From Owenia fusiformis (taxonomy: Eukaryota > Annelida > Polychaeta > Sabellida > Oweniidae): DNA of 64,000 bases. A model generated the notes under the pieces. That model was given only the letters and a program-made list of their open reading frames with translations, did no database searches and was not told the origin of the DNA. Positions within the stretch are counted from its first letter, which is position 1; each line of letters starts with the position of its first letter. Positions 21,541-33,548 of the stretch are shown piece by piece. The position numbers and the translations under genes are program-made. The stretch covers positions 22,144,184 to 22,208,183 of the forward strand of contig CAIIXF020000012.1 in assembly GCA_903813345.2 (NCBI GenBank), written 5' to 3'.

Positions 21541-22640
21541 AATAACACCCATAAGAAAGGCCACCATTTTCAAAATGGTTGCTCAAAAGCCAAGTTATCA
21601 TCAGAAGAAGTATATGCTTTTAAGTAGCCACATATGAAAATTTTTAAAAATCGCACACACATACATGTAAATGCTGGCCATTTTTTAAATGGCGGCCTAC
21701 TACCCAAAATGTCACAAGACAGTGTGCAATCCTTACGAATATTCACATATCAAATAGTAACAAACTTTTCGAGTTGTAGTAAAAATGTAAAAATGACAGC
21801 CATTTTTTAAAATGGCCACCTACTACCCGAAGTGTCATGAGACAGTGTGCAAAGCTCATAAGTATTCACATATCAAATATGAACAAAATCGCTCCACTAC
21901 TTTTCGAGTTATAGTAAAAAACATAAAAAATGGTGGCCATTTTTCAAAATGAATGGCCGCCTACTACCCAAAGTGTCATTAGACAGTGTGCTATGCTTAT
22001 AGTATTAACATATAAAACATGAACAACATCGCTCTACTACTTTTTGAGTTATAGTGAAAAATGTAAAATAACACACGTAAAAATGGCGGCCATTTTTCAA
22101 AATGGCCGCCTACTACCCAAAATGTCATTAGACATTGGGACATGCTTAAAGTATTCACATACCAAATATGAACAAAATCGCTCCACTACTTTTTGACTTA
22201 CAGTAAAAGATGTTAAATAACACACGTAAAAATGGCGACCATTTTTCAAAATGGCCTCCTGCTACAAAATCGCTCCACTACTTTTCAAGTTACAGCAAAA
22301 ATCGTAAAATGACGTGCAAAGGCAGCCATTTTTCAAGATTCCTACCATGTATTTCTTCTTTTTTACATTCTAGCTTAATCAATGTCCTATATAACTTTGT
22401 TACATTCAAAATATATTGCTATTACAGTTTTATATGCAGTACCTAAATTAATATAAAATCCGCACTAAAATGGCCGCCATTTTTAAATGAGCGGCCATTT
22501 TGAAAATCGGCTTTCGAGCAGAACTTCTACCCCCATAGGGTATATGTGTACAAAATATGAACAAAATCGGGCCAACGGTATTTGAGTTATCGCCCGGACG
22601 GACGGACGTACGGATGTACGTACGGACGGACGTACGGAAG
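21541..22640 (+). repeat. Tandem/interspersed repeat with YY1-like palindromes AAAATGGCGGCCATTTT
   Basis: About eight units, spaced roughly 90-150 bp, each hold ATGGC(G/C)GCCAT flanked by A and T runs. Between them lie CTACTACCCAAAGTGTCAT, CATATCAAATATGAACAAAA and CTCCACTACTTTTCGAGTTA words. The array ends with CAAAATCGGGCCAACGG, TATTTGAGTTATCG and a GGAC/GTAC tail (about 22590-22640). It is the same family as 12541-14707, with more internal units. Confidence 0.7.
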
Positions 22641-23650
22641 AAAATAACATGTGGTATCGGGCGCCTGTCACGCGCCTTTTACCCTATAGGTGGGTATTAG
22701 GCGCGTTGACATTGGGTATCTGGCGCGTGGATGGGGTATTTGGTATTTTTGTCCGTCCATTTTTCAAAATGGGGTATTTGGATCTCATGAGGTGTACGGT
22801 GGACGGAAAGCTCATTTTCTCATTTTACCGCTTATTCGTTCCGTGGGGCAATTTAGTTAGAAAATTACCGAATTTAACGTATTTTTGCGAAAATTAACGT
22901 TAGTTTTATGATCACATGCGATTCTCTTTTAGAGGGCTTTGATCGTTTATTAATTTAGATATTTCGAAAGCAATCTTATTTTCAATGATACCTAATTAAT
23001 GAGGCATGGGCAGTCCAGTAACTTTTCATAACATTCAATACATTATATCATCTATGTAGAGATTGACTGTTTAAACTATTCCCGATTCTGTTAATCGAGA
23101 CTGCAGATCGACATTAGCAATTATCAGACATCTCTTTACCCTGAAGGGTACGTACAGTATTAAAACCTTATAAGGTTTCTCTCAATACACACAGTATGGC
23201 TAGATACTCCCTTGGTCGCATTTGAACATCACATCACAAGGCATAAGGAGGAAAAGTTACCAGTATCAGAGGTTTAAAATGTGTACAGGGAATGGCCTTT
23301 CAGAGGGAGATAAGTGATGTTACACTAGATATCTGCTCAGGGAGATAAATTGATAGACTAATTACTAGAATAGTAGATTGATTCCTCTTTATAGTCTATA
23401 AAGAAGTACTACTGTACTTATAAATAACTACACCATTAGATTTTTTTAAAGTTCACAAAAAACACGAACTGAAAGAAATGATTGGGTAAAATTCATATTT
23501 TTATTTGTTCAAGTTTCACATTTCATTACAAATAACATTACAATATTTGTACCATTTTCGAAACATTTAGTATTTTTATACAGTATAGCTAAAGGATATT
23601 CACTGGGATATTAACCAAATATTGGCAAAATTAGAAAATCTCAATCCCCA
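22641..23650. other. No gene recognised
   Basis: Directly after the GGAC tail is a GGCGCGT-containing stretch (22660-22730), then AT-rich DNA. A small hairpin, AAACCTTATAAGGTTT, is at about 23163. No exon was found. Confidence 0.45.
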
Positions 23651-23655
23651 ATCTA

Positions 23656-24729
23656 CAGAGTGGGCCAAAGAAAATTGGAACATCTTTTCCATTCATTGTT
23701 AATCTATTGTCAGATATTATCTTCAATACTTAATGAAATTGAAAACAATTCGTTGTCAACAGCTTGAGGAAATATGAATATACAAGGTTAACATTTAATC
23801 ACTCAATGCAATGGTTTCTTGAACGTGCTCTCCACCCAACTGAACAATCAGTCTGAGCAGTATTTGACATAAATGGCTTAAATGATGGGTTTCGGTACAT
23901 TTTGTGTCAGTTTTAACAAACTGAGGTTAAAGAGAGAATCAGATATAGCGAGCAGGCTAAACAAAAAAATTGTTTCAATTTTAGTATATTTTTGGCTCAT
24001 GTCATTCCTTGTCATGTCTATTTTCTAAAAATCACAAAAGTGCATACTTTATTCCAGGAAAACCAAAGATTTTTACAATAATGTATCATTTTTCTATAAG
24101 AATGGTTACCATTCTTATTATTTGGGAGAATTTAAACATTTTCACCCATTTTTGCACTTTGAATCATGAATAACTTCACCAATTTACAACATATTGTGAA
24201 TATTTTGGGAGATATTGTATTTGATATTGTAAGGAATAGATTGGTAGGTCAATTCTACATGTTGCTTGTAATTTTGTCACCCCCTATAGATCAGATTCTG
24301 CCTTTAATAACTACATTATGTTTTAATTGATGGACATTGTGTTGAGACTATTTTAAGGTTACACACTTGTATTGTAAAATTTTATTTAAGTGTCATGGGT
24401 TATATAATAAATACGTACATGTATTAAACAATTACATCATATATAAAATACCACTAAAATACACAATTAACCCCAGACCGTTAATGGCCTATATGACACT
24501 GGGGACATTACCTAAACAGGTGATGTTCCCTAATCTTCAGCATTTGGCCACAGGCTTTTGCCACATATATTGAGATACTATCACCGGACATCAATGTATT
24601 GAATTTATCATTGTCAGAATATTCCTGAAAACCTGGAATTTTATTTTGCAACATTTGAAAACACATATTGTATGGTATGAAAGTTACTGTGTTTCCAGCA
24701 GTGATGCCAATTTTCATTGGCCCACTCTG
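23656..24729. mobile_element. Tc1/mariner-like non-autonomous element
   Basis: The terminal repeats are CAGAGTGGGCCAAAGAAAA at the left and its near-perfect complement TTTTCATTGGCCCACTCTG at the right. Each is about 23 bp with one mismatch, and TA flanks both sides (23654-23655 and 24730-24731). The 1074-bp interior has no recognisable transposase. Confidence 0.7.
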
Positions 24730-24731
24730 TA

Positions 24732-24940
24732 AAGTAATGAAATTATTACTGAATACACTTTAAGCCTTGTCTATAGACGTCCTTGGTGATTCCATTGATT
24801 GTGAACATTGGTGCACTGGTGTAGTTCTAGCAATTTGATTTGTCCTTAAAAGAAAAATTGATATTTGATTAATAAAAAAAAATTAATTTTGCATTGGGCC
24901 TTTAGCAGTGATTAGAGAGATTAAGCTACACGTATTTAGC
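24732..24940. other. No gene recognised
   Basis: Short AT-rich spacer between the mariner-like element and the CRE-bearing duplication. Confidence 0.4.
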
Positions 24941-24945
24941 AAAAC

Positions 24946-25181
24946 TTGAACGTGAACTTCAATGCGCGCGCAGATAAATGACGTCAGATTTGTTTATTTC
25001 CTGTGGGCCAGCGTGAAGTTTACAGGTTTTTACATGAGATTATCATATTCGTGCAATTTACAGACGCATATTCAACAAAGCATGAACGTGTACTTCTATG
25101 CGCGCGCAGGAAAATGACGTCAGATTAGTCTACTTTCTAGACGTCCTTGCTACAGGTAAGCGTGACAATTACAGGTTTTTA
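24946..25181 (+). promoter_or_regulatory. Duplicated segment, each copy with a full CRE (ATGACGTCAGATT)
   Basis: Two direct copies of about 95 bp (near 24946-25040 and 25082-25181) share GAACGTG, ACTTC-ATGCGCGCGCAG, AAATGACGTCAGATT and TTACAGGTTTTTAC. Each contains a complete CRE palindrome TGACGTCA next to a GCGCGC stretch. Either a regulatory module or an old repeat is possible; no gene start is evident nearby. Confidence 0.4.
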
Positions 25182-25289
25182 CGTGTAAATGAGTGATTAC
25201 ACGTCGCTCATTACGTGATTGATTTTAGCTATGTTCTAAGATGGCCTGGGAGCGCATATTTGATACAGACAATCTTGCTTGTTATATTG

Positions 25290-25915
25290 GTAATGTTACG
25301 CGGTAAACACGATACAAAAATATGTCATATTCCGCAACGAATATGGCATATTCACTTGCGGTGTATGACAGATTCACCTGCGGTAAATGGCATACACACT
25401 AACCAATGAGAACGTGATACGGAAGTACTCAATTGTCAATTGCATCAATTGAACGAACAAGTATATTATTATAATGATTACTGAATCAACAGTACTGTGT
25501 ATCGAATATATTAATTTAGCAAAAGTATCAGTCACCAATCTTGCGTAATAAACTTGCTCAATCAATCTAGGATTCATATATTAGTACTCGACGCACTACC
25601 TATATTGGCAATCCAGCGTAGTTTTACATTTAGAGTCGATTCTCGCAACCAATCAAATCAAGGCTTTCTGTATCACGTTTTCACCTGCGGTATATGTCAT
25701 ATTCACCTGCGGTATATGGCATATTCCGCAAGTGAGTATGACATATTCCGCAGGTGAGTATCGGGTATTCACTGAAATCAATGTATCGCATATTCACTGC
25801 GGAATATCGCATACTCACCTGCGGAATATGCCATATACCGCAGGTGAGTATGGCATATTCACCCGTATCACAAATACCGCGCAACCATGAATGTATGCCA
25901 TATACCGCGTAACAG
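25290..25915. repeat. Palindromic minisatellite built on CACCTGCGG / GCATATTC words
   Basis: Clusters at 25318-25390 and 25680-25915 contain many copies of ATTCACCTGCGGTATATGGC in both orientations, at about 22-bp spacing. Outer words ATGTTACGCGGTA (left) and TACCGCGTAACAG (right) are complementary, so the whole block has inverted-repeat symmetry. CACCTG is an E-box (Snail/ZEB type). The minus-strand open frame through 25681-25926 simply follows the repeat. Confidence 0.65.
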
Positions 25916-25929
25916 GTAAACCCCAATCC

Positions 25930-26415
25930 TTAATTGGATACCCGGGGCCTAGTACAATAGTATACTAAACGAAATGGAATGACAACCAGGGCAAGAAAGG
26001 ATCTAGTGCACCCTCTATTATGATCTCCCCATGAACAAAAATTAATTCATCTGATTTTTCAAAAAAAATATACTGCTTTCATTATTACATTTATATGTAC
26101 ACTAGTATCTTGTTGACCTATATTCAGCACTGTATTGATGAATGGGGCACTTATTAGGGCCAATATTCAATCATAAAGTGTACAGGGGTAGAGATGCCAA
26201 ACCAAATCTTTTTTGTGTCTGTCAAAATCCATTTGCATCCTACACATCCCTACATCTTATCCAAATATGTTATTAATTAATGAAACATAACAGTATAATC
26301 TTTGGATTTACAAAGTTGTATGGGATTTCATAAGTGTAAAAGTTGCTTTTGAAGAATTTTTCTATAGCCATTTTGTAGGAAAAAATGATGAAAAAATGTA
26401 TAATCTTTTAATTTG
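25930..26415. other. No gene recognised
   Basis: AT-rich sequence without exons or classifiable repeats. Confidence 0.45.
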
Positions 26416-26419
26416 AAGT

Positions 26420-26520
26420 ATGACCTGAATCGATTGCAAACTTGGTATTTGCACATCTGATGTGATATACCATTTGTGTCAAATTGTGAAATCATTTAAT
26501 TTGCAATTGATTCAGGTCAT
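26420..26520. repeat. Hairpin with 21-bp arms
   Basis: ATGACCTGAATCGATTGCAA and its complement TTGCAATTGATTCAGGTCAT, with one mismatch, are separated by about 60 bp. Confidence 0.65.
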
Positions 26521-26838
26521 AGTGTATTTAACTTATTTTTGTGAAAATCAATAGAAACCAGTGGCCTCCATTGGAATCTGACTCAGAGGGTATCCACATG
26601 TTAAGTCAATAGAACACATCCAATGTCAAGTCAATATACCCTTGCTGAACTTAATGACCTCAACCTCAGCCCATGTGGGTCCAAACGCTTAATATTTTCC
26701 AAATTATTATGTGACATTGTATTCTTTATGTTAAACCTAAAAATGATTCATTTTGTTCCTGGGGAATTCATCATGGAGTGCATTCGACCCTTTAATTGTG
26801 GTTGAATATGAAATAAAGCAAAAATAACAAACAAAATG

Positions 26839-26919
26839 TTGTTATGCGACTAGATTCGAACCAAGGACTAACGGACACGAGTCCGAAGTGCTATTCATTA
26901 CATCATAGAGACATGACCC
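26839..26919 (-). ncRNA. tRNA-like sequence, probably a SINE head or tRNA pseudogene
   Basis: On the minus strand the B-box GGTTCGAATCT (complement of 26852-26862) is preceded by TGATGTAATGAATAGCAC, which resembles an A-box and D-arm. Between them lies GGACTCGTGTCC, where an anticodon loop with CGT would sit. The acceptor arms do not pair convincingly, so this is not called an intact tRNA. Confidence 0.4.
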
Positions 26920-26929
26920 TTAGACACAG

Positions 26930-27485
26930 CCACCACATAAATATATATCCACGTCCACTGACATGGTTTCAGAGGTGTAGCTTAACAGAAAATTTTCTTA
27001 AATATGTACTTGAGTGTGGACTTACGCGTTCAGGTTCACGGTTTGCATTTATACGTTAAGCTTAACCTCTCTAGTAACAGTCATGGTATACCATCATACA
27101 GGGCAATACAAATATCTAAAAACACTTAATGAACCATTAATTGTATCTGTATCTTATCCACAGAACACACAGGTTAAAGGAAAGGATTTGAATAAGACTT
27201 GAGAAAGTTCATTTATTTGTGCCCAAGTGCCCCATCCTCTCTGACCTCCATGTAGCCCTGATGCTATCCCGAATTGTGCACCGTTCACATGTCCCAAAAC
27301 TCCAGGCTAGTAAAGGGCTGTACAGAAATAATTAAATATGAAGCTAGATGCATAGAACATCAGCAGAAAATAAAGTTATTGAAATTCCCATAAACATACA
27401 TTGAAAGGATCAAATTAAAATAATTGTTTTGAATGTCAATCAATGACATTCCAATTTGCTAAGATTCCTGAGCTAGAAATTTGGA
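26930..27485. other. No gene recognised
   Basis: The open frames at 26844-27202 overlap the tRNA-like sequence or lack splice context. Confidence 0.4.
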
Positions 27486-27490
27486 ATGAA

Positions 27491-27560
27491 TAGTTAGTTA
27501 GTTTAGTTTAGTTAGTTTAAAATAGTTTATTTTTGTGTCACTGATATTACAATATACATA
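27491..27560 (-). mobile_element. Tail of a minus-strand non-LTR element
   Basis: Read on the minus strand, AATAAACTATTTTAAACTAA runs into CTAAACTAAACTAACTAAC. This is a short-tandem 3' tail of the CR1/L2 type. The body to the right has no recognisable reverse transcriptase. Confidence 0.4.
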
Positions 27561-27967
27561 TAAAATACATAATGAAAACAACATTTTGTAACATCACCAG
27601 CCGGTGCTGACTTATGAGACACAGTATACATTATATCTGAGTGTCGCCCATTACTTCCCCCAATGGGCAGCTTGGGTCAACATTCATAAAGACAGAGACA
27701 TATAATGTCTCTGGTAAAGATTTATACATTAATGATCAATGATGTCAATTCACAAATCTGTTTAGTCAGTTTGGTATAATAAGCAGTTCGTGGCATCATA
27801 TTGTCAATAATTACATTAAATACATATATTGCACCTAATGTGAGATAATAGTACAGGTATCCCAAATTATGGGAGTCTCATTAAAATAATTTATATCCAT
27901 TTTAAGACACTTTCATTACTTGAACTTCACAGATTTGGTAAATTACAGTATGCCTTTGTGTGTCCAT

Positions 27968-28806
27968 TCATAGGTTTACATGTTAACCCCCATATTTGTT
28001 TGAACGACTTTTTTCTAAGCGGGGAACAAAAGAAATCCCAATAAAGTAAATAAATCTGTATCTTGATTCTATTCCCTAGTATAAAGTCCGCAACGTTTCA
28101 ATGTTATATCTCCACTACATTGGGTCAAAATTTGATGTCAAAATTAATGAATTTCATGAAATTTAACAAAAATGGCAGATCCCATGTTAAACAAATGGGG
28201 AATGGTGGCTTAGGGGCAACTTAGATTTTGGAATATATATTCAGTAAATCATTTATTAAAAATACTTTCTAAGTAGAAAATTGAATGATTTCACATTTTA
28301 CATGCTAAAGTCTCGCTTATGTTGTTAAAATTAGCGATACGGAGCGTTAAAGTAATTTTGACCACCTCACACTGAACCACCTGTGTTATTTCAATAAGAG
28401 GATCATTAAAAGATTATTGAATTTGAAACCATTAACTTTTGTAAAGTCTGGACAATTAAATCATATTTTTGTCGAGTAGACAATTTAGCAAATTTGATTA
28501 TCTCTTACAATTTCAATTTTGAGAGCAATCGGATGGATGGATCGTTCCTCATATGACTTATGGTAACCCAACCATTCCCCATTTGTTTAACATGGGATCT
28601 GCCATTTTTGTTAAATTTCATGAAATTCATCAATTTTGACATCAAATTTTGACCCAATGTAATGGAGATATAACATTGAAATGTTGCGGACTTTATAGGG
28701 AATAAAATCAAGATACAGATTTATTTTCTTTATTGGGATTTATTTTGTTCCACGCTTATAAAATAGTCGTTCAAACAGATATGGGGGTTAACATGTAAAC
28801 CTATGA
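27968..28806. repeat. Large inverted repeat (about 240-bp arms)
   Basis: The left arm, 27968-28205, includes TCATAGGTTTACATGTTAAC, CAATAAAGTAAATAAATCTG and AACGTTTCAATGTTATATCT. It is complementary to the right arm at about 28563-28806. The spacer is about 360 bp. It looks like a foldback transposon and has no coding capacity. A diverged relative lies near 16130-16340. Confidence 0.7.
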
Positions 28807-28814
28807 GGAAAACC

Positions 28815-30110
28815 ACTGGTCCTTAACTTTTGTTGAGGAGTATAGTATTTATCGATGATATGTTGACATTGCTGATCGTTATTGACATCGCTAATGGCGA
28901 ATTAATACCAAAAGGTAACGATATCGTATACGTACTATGAACAAATTTCATTTGATAAATAATAAAGTAATGGTTAAAGTCTAGCTTCTTGGATAGGAAA
29001 TTTGGCTTCGAAGTTATCTTTTTAATAGCCAATAGGCGTTCTCCAAGTTTGGAGGATGAAATGAAGGTTATTTAATTAGGCCCAGTTGCGTTTAGCGAGA
29101 AACCCGTTGTACGTTTTACCGAAATGGCAACTGGAAAAGTTCCGATTAAAAGAAAGTTAGTTTAGTCATGGGCTTTCTCGATCTTGAAAGCTCATGGTTT
29201 TAGTTACCATAACATATTCATGCTTTTGAAAATATTTTGTTAATGTGTATTATGAAGATGGGATCGATCCTCAATAACACAATGTCAAACAAATCGTGTT
29301 TCAATTCGATTGGTTTCGTTTGCGCGAATGTCACTCATGGTGAATTTCTGATGGAACTTCTTACTACGACATATAACCATTTAACAGGATATTGTATGAC
29401 TTACTCGAGTCTCTAGCCAATACTTGGCTAGAGGGGATTTCATCTGGAATACTGTGAACTCCATTTGAAAAAAGCTGGCCGTGGTGTCGTAAATTAATTG
29501 AATATTTTAAAAATCGCCAGATAAATAAATCATCACATGAGATATGACAGGATTTCATCAGGATTTCGTCCAAAATTAAAACAAAATGGCTCCAAGAAAA
29601 ATGGCGATGTTCGAAAACTGGACGAAATGTCGTTAACGTCTGACATTAGTAACTGGCTGTAAATTCTAATTTAGCGATCCAGAAGATGTGAACTAATACA
29701 CTGATCACTTTCAACTCGCAATTCAAATTGTGATGTGGAAAAATGGCGGACATATGATTTCAAATTTTTCGGATCTTTACTGAAGGCCGCGATACAGTGG
29801 CCTTAGAAGAAGGTAATGTATGACCACTATCAGATAATTTAACCGAGTTGTTTGTAACTTCACAATTTACATTTTTTGTTTACAATCGCAATTGATATGT
29901 GAGCCCGGGTATGTGAAGCTGATCTCAGAAGTCTTAATAAACAATAGTTCTGTCAAAAAAGATTAATTTAAATTACATAAGGTTCGGATAGAAAGTGCCC
30001 CGTCCATATTTCATATTTGATTTAAAATAATTAGTGCATTTGGCGAATAGAATCCTTTTAATTGTAGTTTATTCAAAATATTCCTATGCTGGCTGTACTA
30101 ATTCTTCAAA
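28815..30110. other. No gene recognised
   Basis: It contains scattered ATGGCTCC and AATGGCGAT words (29586-29608) and a few donor-like GTAA sites, but no convincing exon. Confidence 0.4.
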
Positions 30111-30122
30111 TCTTTCAGTCAT

Positions 30123-30174
30123 TGACGTCATTGAATTGACTCATTTGCATACAACCAATCAGCGCGCCGGAAAT
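30123..30174 (+). promoter_or_regulatory. Compact CRE/AP-1/octamer/CCAAT/ETS cluster
   Basis: In about 50 bp there are TGACGTCA (30123-30130, CRE), TGACTCA (30137-30143, AP-1), ATTTGCAT (30143-30150, octamer, sharing one base with the AP-1 site), CCAAT (30155-30159) and CCGGAA (30167-30172, ETS), with CpGs between. Each matches its consensus exactly. A proximal promoter is the natural reading. No linked exon was identified on either side. Confidence 0.5.
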
Positions 30175-30760
30175 TATCGATTTTCTTTACTTTGTGGAAA
30201 GGTGAATAGATGGTGTATGCAACATGTGACGACATTTTGATTTTTCGTGAGGAGTTTTGATTCAATCTTTGTTCACTGACAGATGACATACTTGGGTATG
30301 ATGGCATGATATAGTAAAACATATACATGGCCACAAATCTTACATTAATTTTCTCTAAAAGAGATCATTTGTAAGGGAAAACGCATGTTATACATGTATT
30401 ATTTGGTTGTGTTATCCATCCCTAAGGTTTTTTTAAATTACTTTTATATGAATAATTTGTGATCGCCACATATTGTTATACTTGTATTATCGAAGTTTTT
30501 GTGGATTGTGTTTGGTGGATGGTGCTTGGCAGTTGGTGGTCACTAAGGTGGCATTCCACGGTCAGCGTATGAAACTTGAATGACAGGTGGAGTTTAGGGC
30601 ATAAATTATTTTCAAACACATTGCTAATTGTTCGGTCAATCTATAAGTGTGCTATTGAATAGTTTCCAACAAACTTCAAATTCAGACTCTGAAATAAGGA
30701 AATTTGCAAAATCAGCATTTTCTAGTCCGAGCCATCATCCGTAAGATTAAATTACAATGT
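30175..30760. other. No gene recognised
   Basis: A short open frame crosses the left part (to 30240), but it starts upstream of the promoter-like sites and has no splice context. Confidence 0.4.
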
Positions 30761-30765
30761 AACAT

Positions 30766-31560
30766 GTTCAGTTCAGTTCAGTTCAGTGTCTTTATTTCCT
30801 CCACATAGGTGAAGATTTAAACATTACATATAATTACAGACAATTCACATTAACAGATTATTTACATTTGTACATATGGTTACATATAGATTTACATTTA
30901 GAGTTTTTACATTTCTGTTTGTTTGATAACTGTTTTCACCATAAGATCAATGTAATATGCACTATTCAATAGGAACTGTTCAATTGTACCATCTTGGCAA
31001 TTTTGAAGTACATCAGTAGTGCTTCCTAATAACGTTTCTACAATAATATCTTCAGAAGTGTTCAATAATTGAAGGATTTCATGAAACTGATACTAATGAA
31101 CAAAATATAATTGATATTACCTGTGCTTTAAATTTGCCATTGAGTTCTTCTCACCCAAATTAATATTTCTTGAACTTCTTACAGGGGGTTAAAAATGTTT
31201 TAAAGGTTTAAAAGATCTGCCAAAAAGATGATCTGTTCCATCCAAAATCTTAGGGACAATTTTTGTAATGAATTTTCCATGTTATATTTGTCCCTATGTA
31301 TCAATTTATAATATTTGAACCAAATCCGTCCACTGGTGTTTAGGTTGTTCTATCGCCCTCGGTCAATATGATCATTTCCATGGCCGATATCATATTTTCC
31401 CTCGCAATAAAATTCATATTCTATCCCATTCTATTACATCCAGTGCATTAAAAACTGTTTTAAGCAATATTGCCAAACTTTGGTTTTTAACCAGTTTTAA
31501 TATTCTATCAAGGCTGCTACATCTTCTACAGGGTGTCAAATAAATATGTTCCCCTTCATT
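30766..31560 (-). mobile_element. Degenerate minus-strand non-LTR retrotransposon, 3' part
   Basis: The minus strand ends AATAAAGACACTGAACTGAA with a (CTGAA)n tail at 30766-30786, a CR1/L2-style terminus. Upstream frames at 31330-31540 are broken by stops and frameshifts. No intact reverse transcriptase motif is left. Extent is approximate. Confidence 0.4.
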
Positions 31561-31654
31561 TCAAGTGTATAGACGTTTGTGCATAAACGTGCCCCAAACA
31601 TTGAACTAGTTATCTGAAACTTCTTGCTCCATGAAGCCAAGTTTTAAGTTGCTA

Positions 31655-33548
31655 CACTGTGGCTAGTCGATCTATGTGGATGCAGTCATTTATATGCAAT
31701 GTATCGTGGGTGCTCGCCTCTGCACTTTTCAATGGAGGAATTTCGCACTTTTGTTTAAATAATCTATATTTACTCATCCGTGTATCATCCGTGTATCATA
31801 CTTCATTGATTTACAAAACCAAAGCTACGCTATAAACACACATTCTCTGATATTTTTACGGAGAATAAATAATTCAAACGAGTTCACTCGACCAGTTTTA
31901 TCATCTTGCTCATAACTGTGAGAAGGTATATATGTATAATAGCTATAGGTTTACCTTATAATGGGGAATAAAAAATTCAAGTAATATAATTATTTCACGT
32001 ACACAAATATGTCTGTGTGAAGTAAAATACAAATACAATGCGTTTTATAATACTTTTGGGGTTATGGTATGAAATATCCGCTTTAAAAAAGCAATTTAAT
32101 TATGATGTATCATGTGGATTAGTAGACGTTCTTAATGGATCAATATACAGTCTGGCTAGGTTTTAATTGAATCATTTTGAATGTGTATATTTTTAATATT
32201 TTAAATTCACAGTGTCCAAAAACAATAATAATGCTATATTGGTAATTGGAAGATTCCACTTACCACGATTTCAAAAAATTGGAAATAGATAATATTATTC
32301 TTGAATTTGGGTCATTTGTTTCAAGGAATCTGTAGGTTCGTTCAGCTGAGCTGACAAAATCGTCAAGATTTACGGATGGTCCATCTGTTGGCTGCTCATT
32401 TTCATTTTTAAGGAATGTTAATGGCTCTGTAACTTGTCCGTATTTATTTACTTATCTGATCTTGAATTATTACCACCTTGTACAATCCAATGCATCATCG
32501 CTGATATTATGCTAAGTTATTCAGCTGTTCCGAGATTCCCATAATACCTATGCTACCTAAGGGTATCGCGAAACCGTATTGATTGACAAGATCGCATGGA
32601 CACGACGTGTGACTTCAGGCTGAATGACCTATCAAAACATTATCTGATCTGATCGAGTGTTTTTTGAGAGTTACAATATATTATGTTATTAAATGTACAT
32701 TGGAATGTAAGCAGTCATTAATACTCGTATTAATGAAATCATGCAATTCAATGTTGATTCAAAATCAAATTTTATCGACAAAAACATTGGGTCGTAAAGT
32801 ACGTGGCTTTCTCTTGGGTACAAGGCGGTCATAATAGAAATCAAGATAAGTAAAAGAGACCGACTTGGGCAAGGCTATGAAGTTTGATTTGTGGGTATTC
32901 CAGTGGGTTGATGGGTCTTTGGCTCTGAATTCACTTCATTGGCGTACCTAATTTCAGCATTTTCATTGTCATAATTACATGTTATGGACCCGTTTTTCAA
33001 ATTAACATTATTAGGGATAAAACCATAGTTTTTCATCTGTAATGGCATTTTCCAGTCGATAGGTTTATATATAGTATTTTCAATTCTTCGTGAGGGTGAA
33101 TTGTAATGGTGTGGCTAATTACTTCACTGAATGAGGAATGTTTATCCAAACAATGAATACAAAGAAAATCTGGCCAGTTGTCCATCAGTAAATAAATCAT
33201 CTTGATAAAAGTATAATTTATTATAGCATCCATTTGTTACCGTTCTGAATCCAAATGATACATAGTGGCATCCATTTTATACATATATGTTGACGTTTAC
33301 GAAATGTTTTTCAAATATCTTCCCTATAACAGGAATATGGTAGCTGAAACTTTCACACGTAGTGATACTATGCATATTGAATATGTATGCAAGATTTCAA
33401 GTCACAATGTTAAGTAGAAACTCTGAGATCACTTATCTCGATTTGCTGTCATATTTTTGCAATGATCCCATTCCCTATAATGTACGCGAGCACCCACGAT
33501 ACATTGCATATGAATGACTGCATCCACATAGATCGACTAGCCACAGTG
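31655..33548. mobile_element. Non-autonomous Transib/RAG-like transposon with CACTGTG termini
   Basis: Terminal inverted repeats of 63 bp with a single mismatch (31655-31717 and 33486-33548) begin CACTGTGGCTAGTCGATC. A 5-bp direct repeat, TGCTA, flanks both ends (31650-31654 and 33549-33553). CAC-initial heptamer-like termini plus 5-bp duplications are the signature of Transib and ProtoRAG elements, the relatives of RAG1/RAG2. No nonamer-like block is obvious. The 1.77-kb interior has no frame over about 66 codons, so it would need a transposase in trans. hAT (8 bp) and CACTA (2-3 bp) duplications do not fit. Confidence 0.65.

Noticed and set aside
25681-25926. 81-codon minus-strand frame with repeated RYS/CGIxH words
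   Set aside because: It is the palindromic minisatellite read in one frame.
31655-33548. CACTA (EnSpm/CMC) assignment for the CACTGTG element
   Set aside because: That superfamily gives 2-3-bp duplications; the three bases on each side (CTA and TGC) differ, while the 5-bp TGCTA matches exactly.
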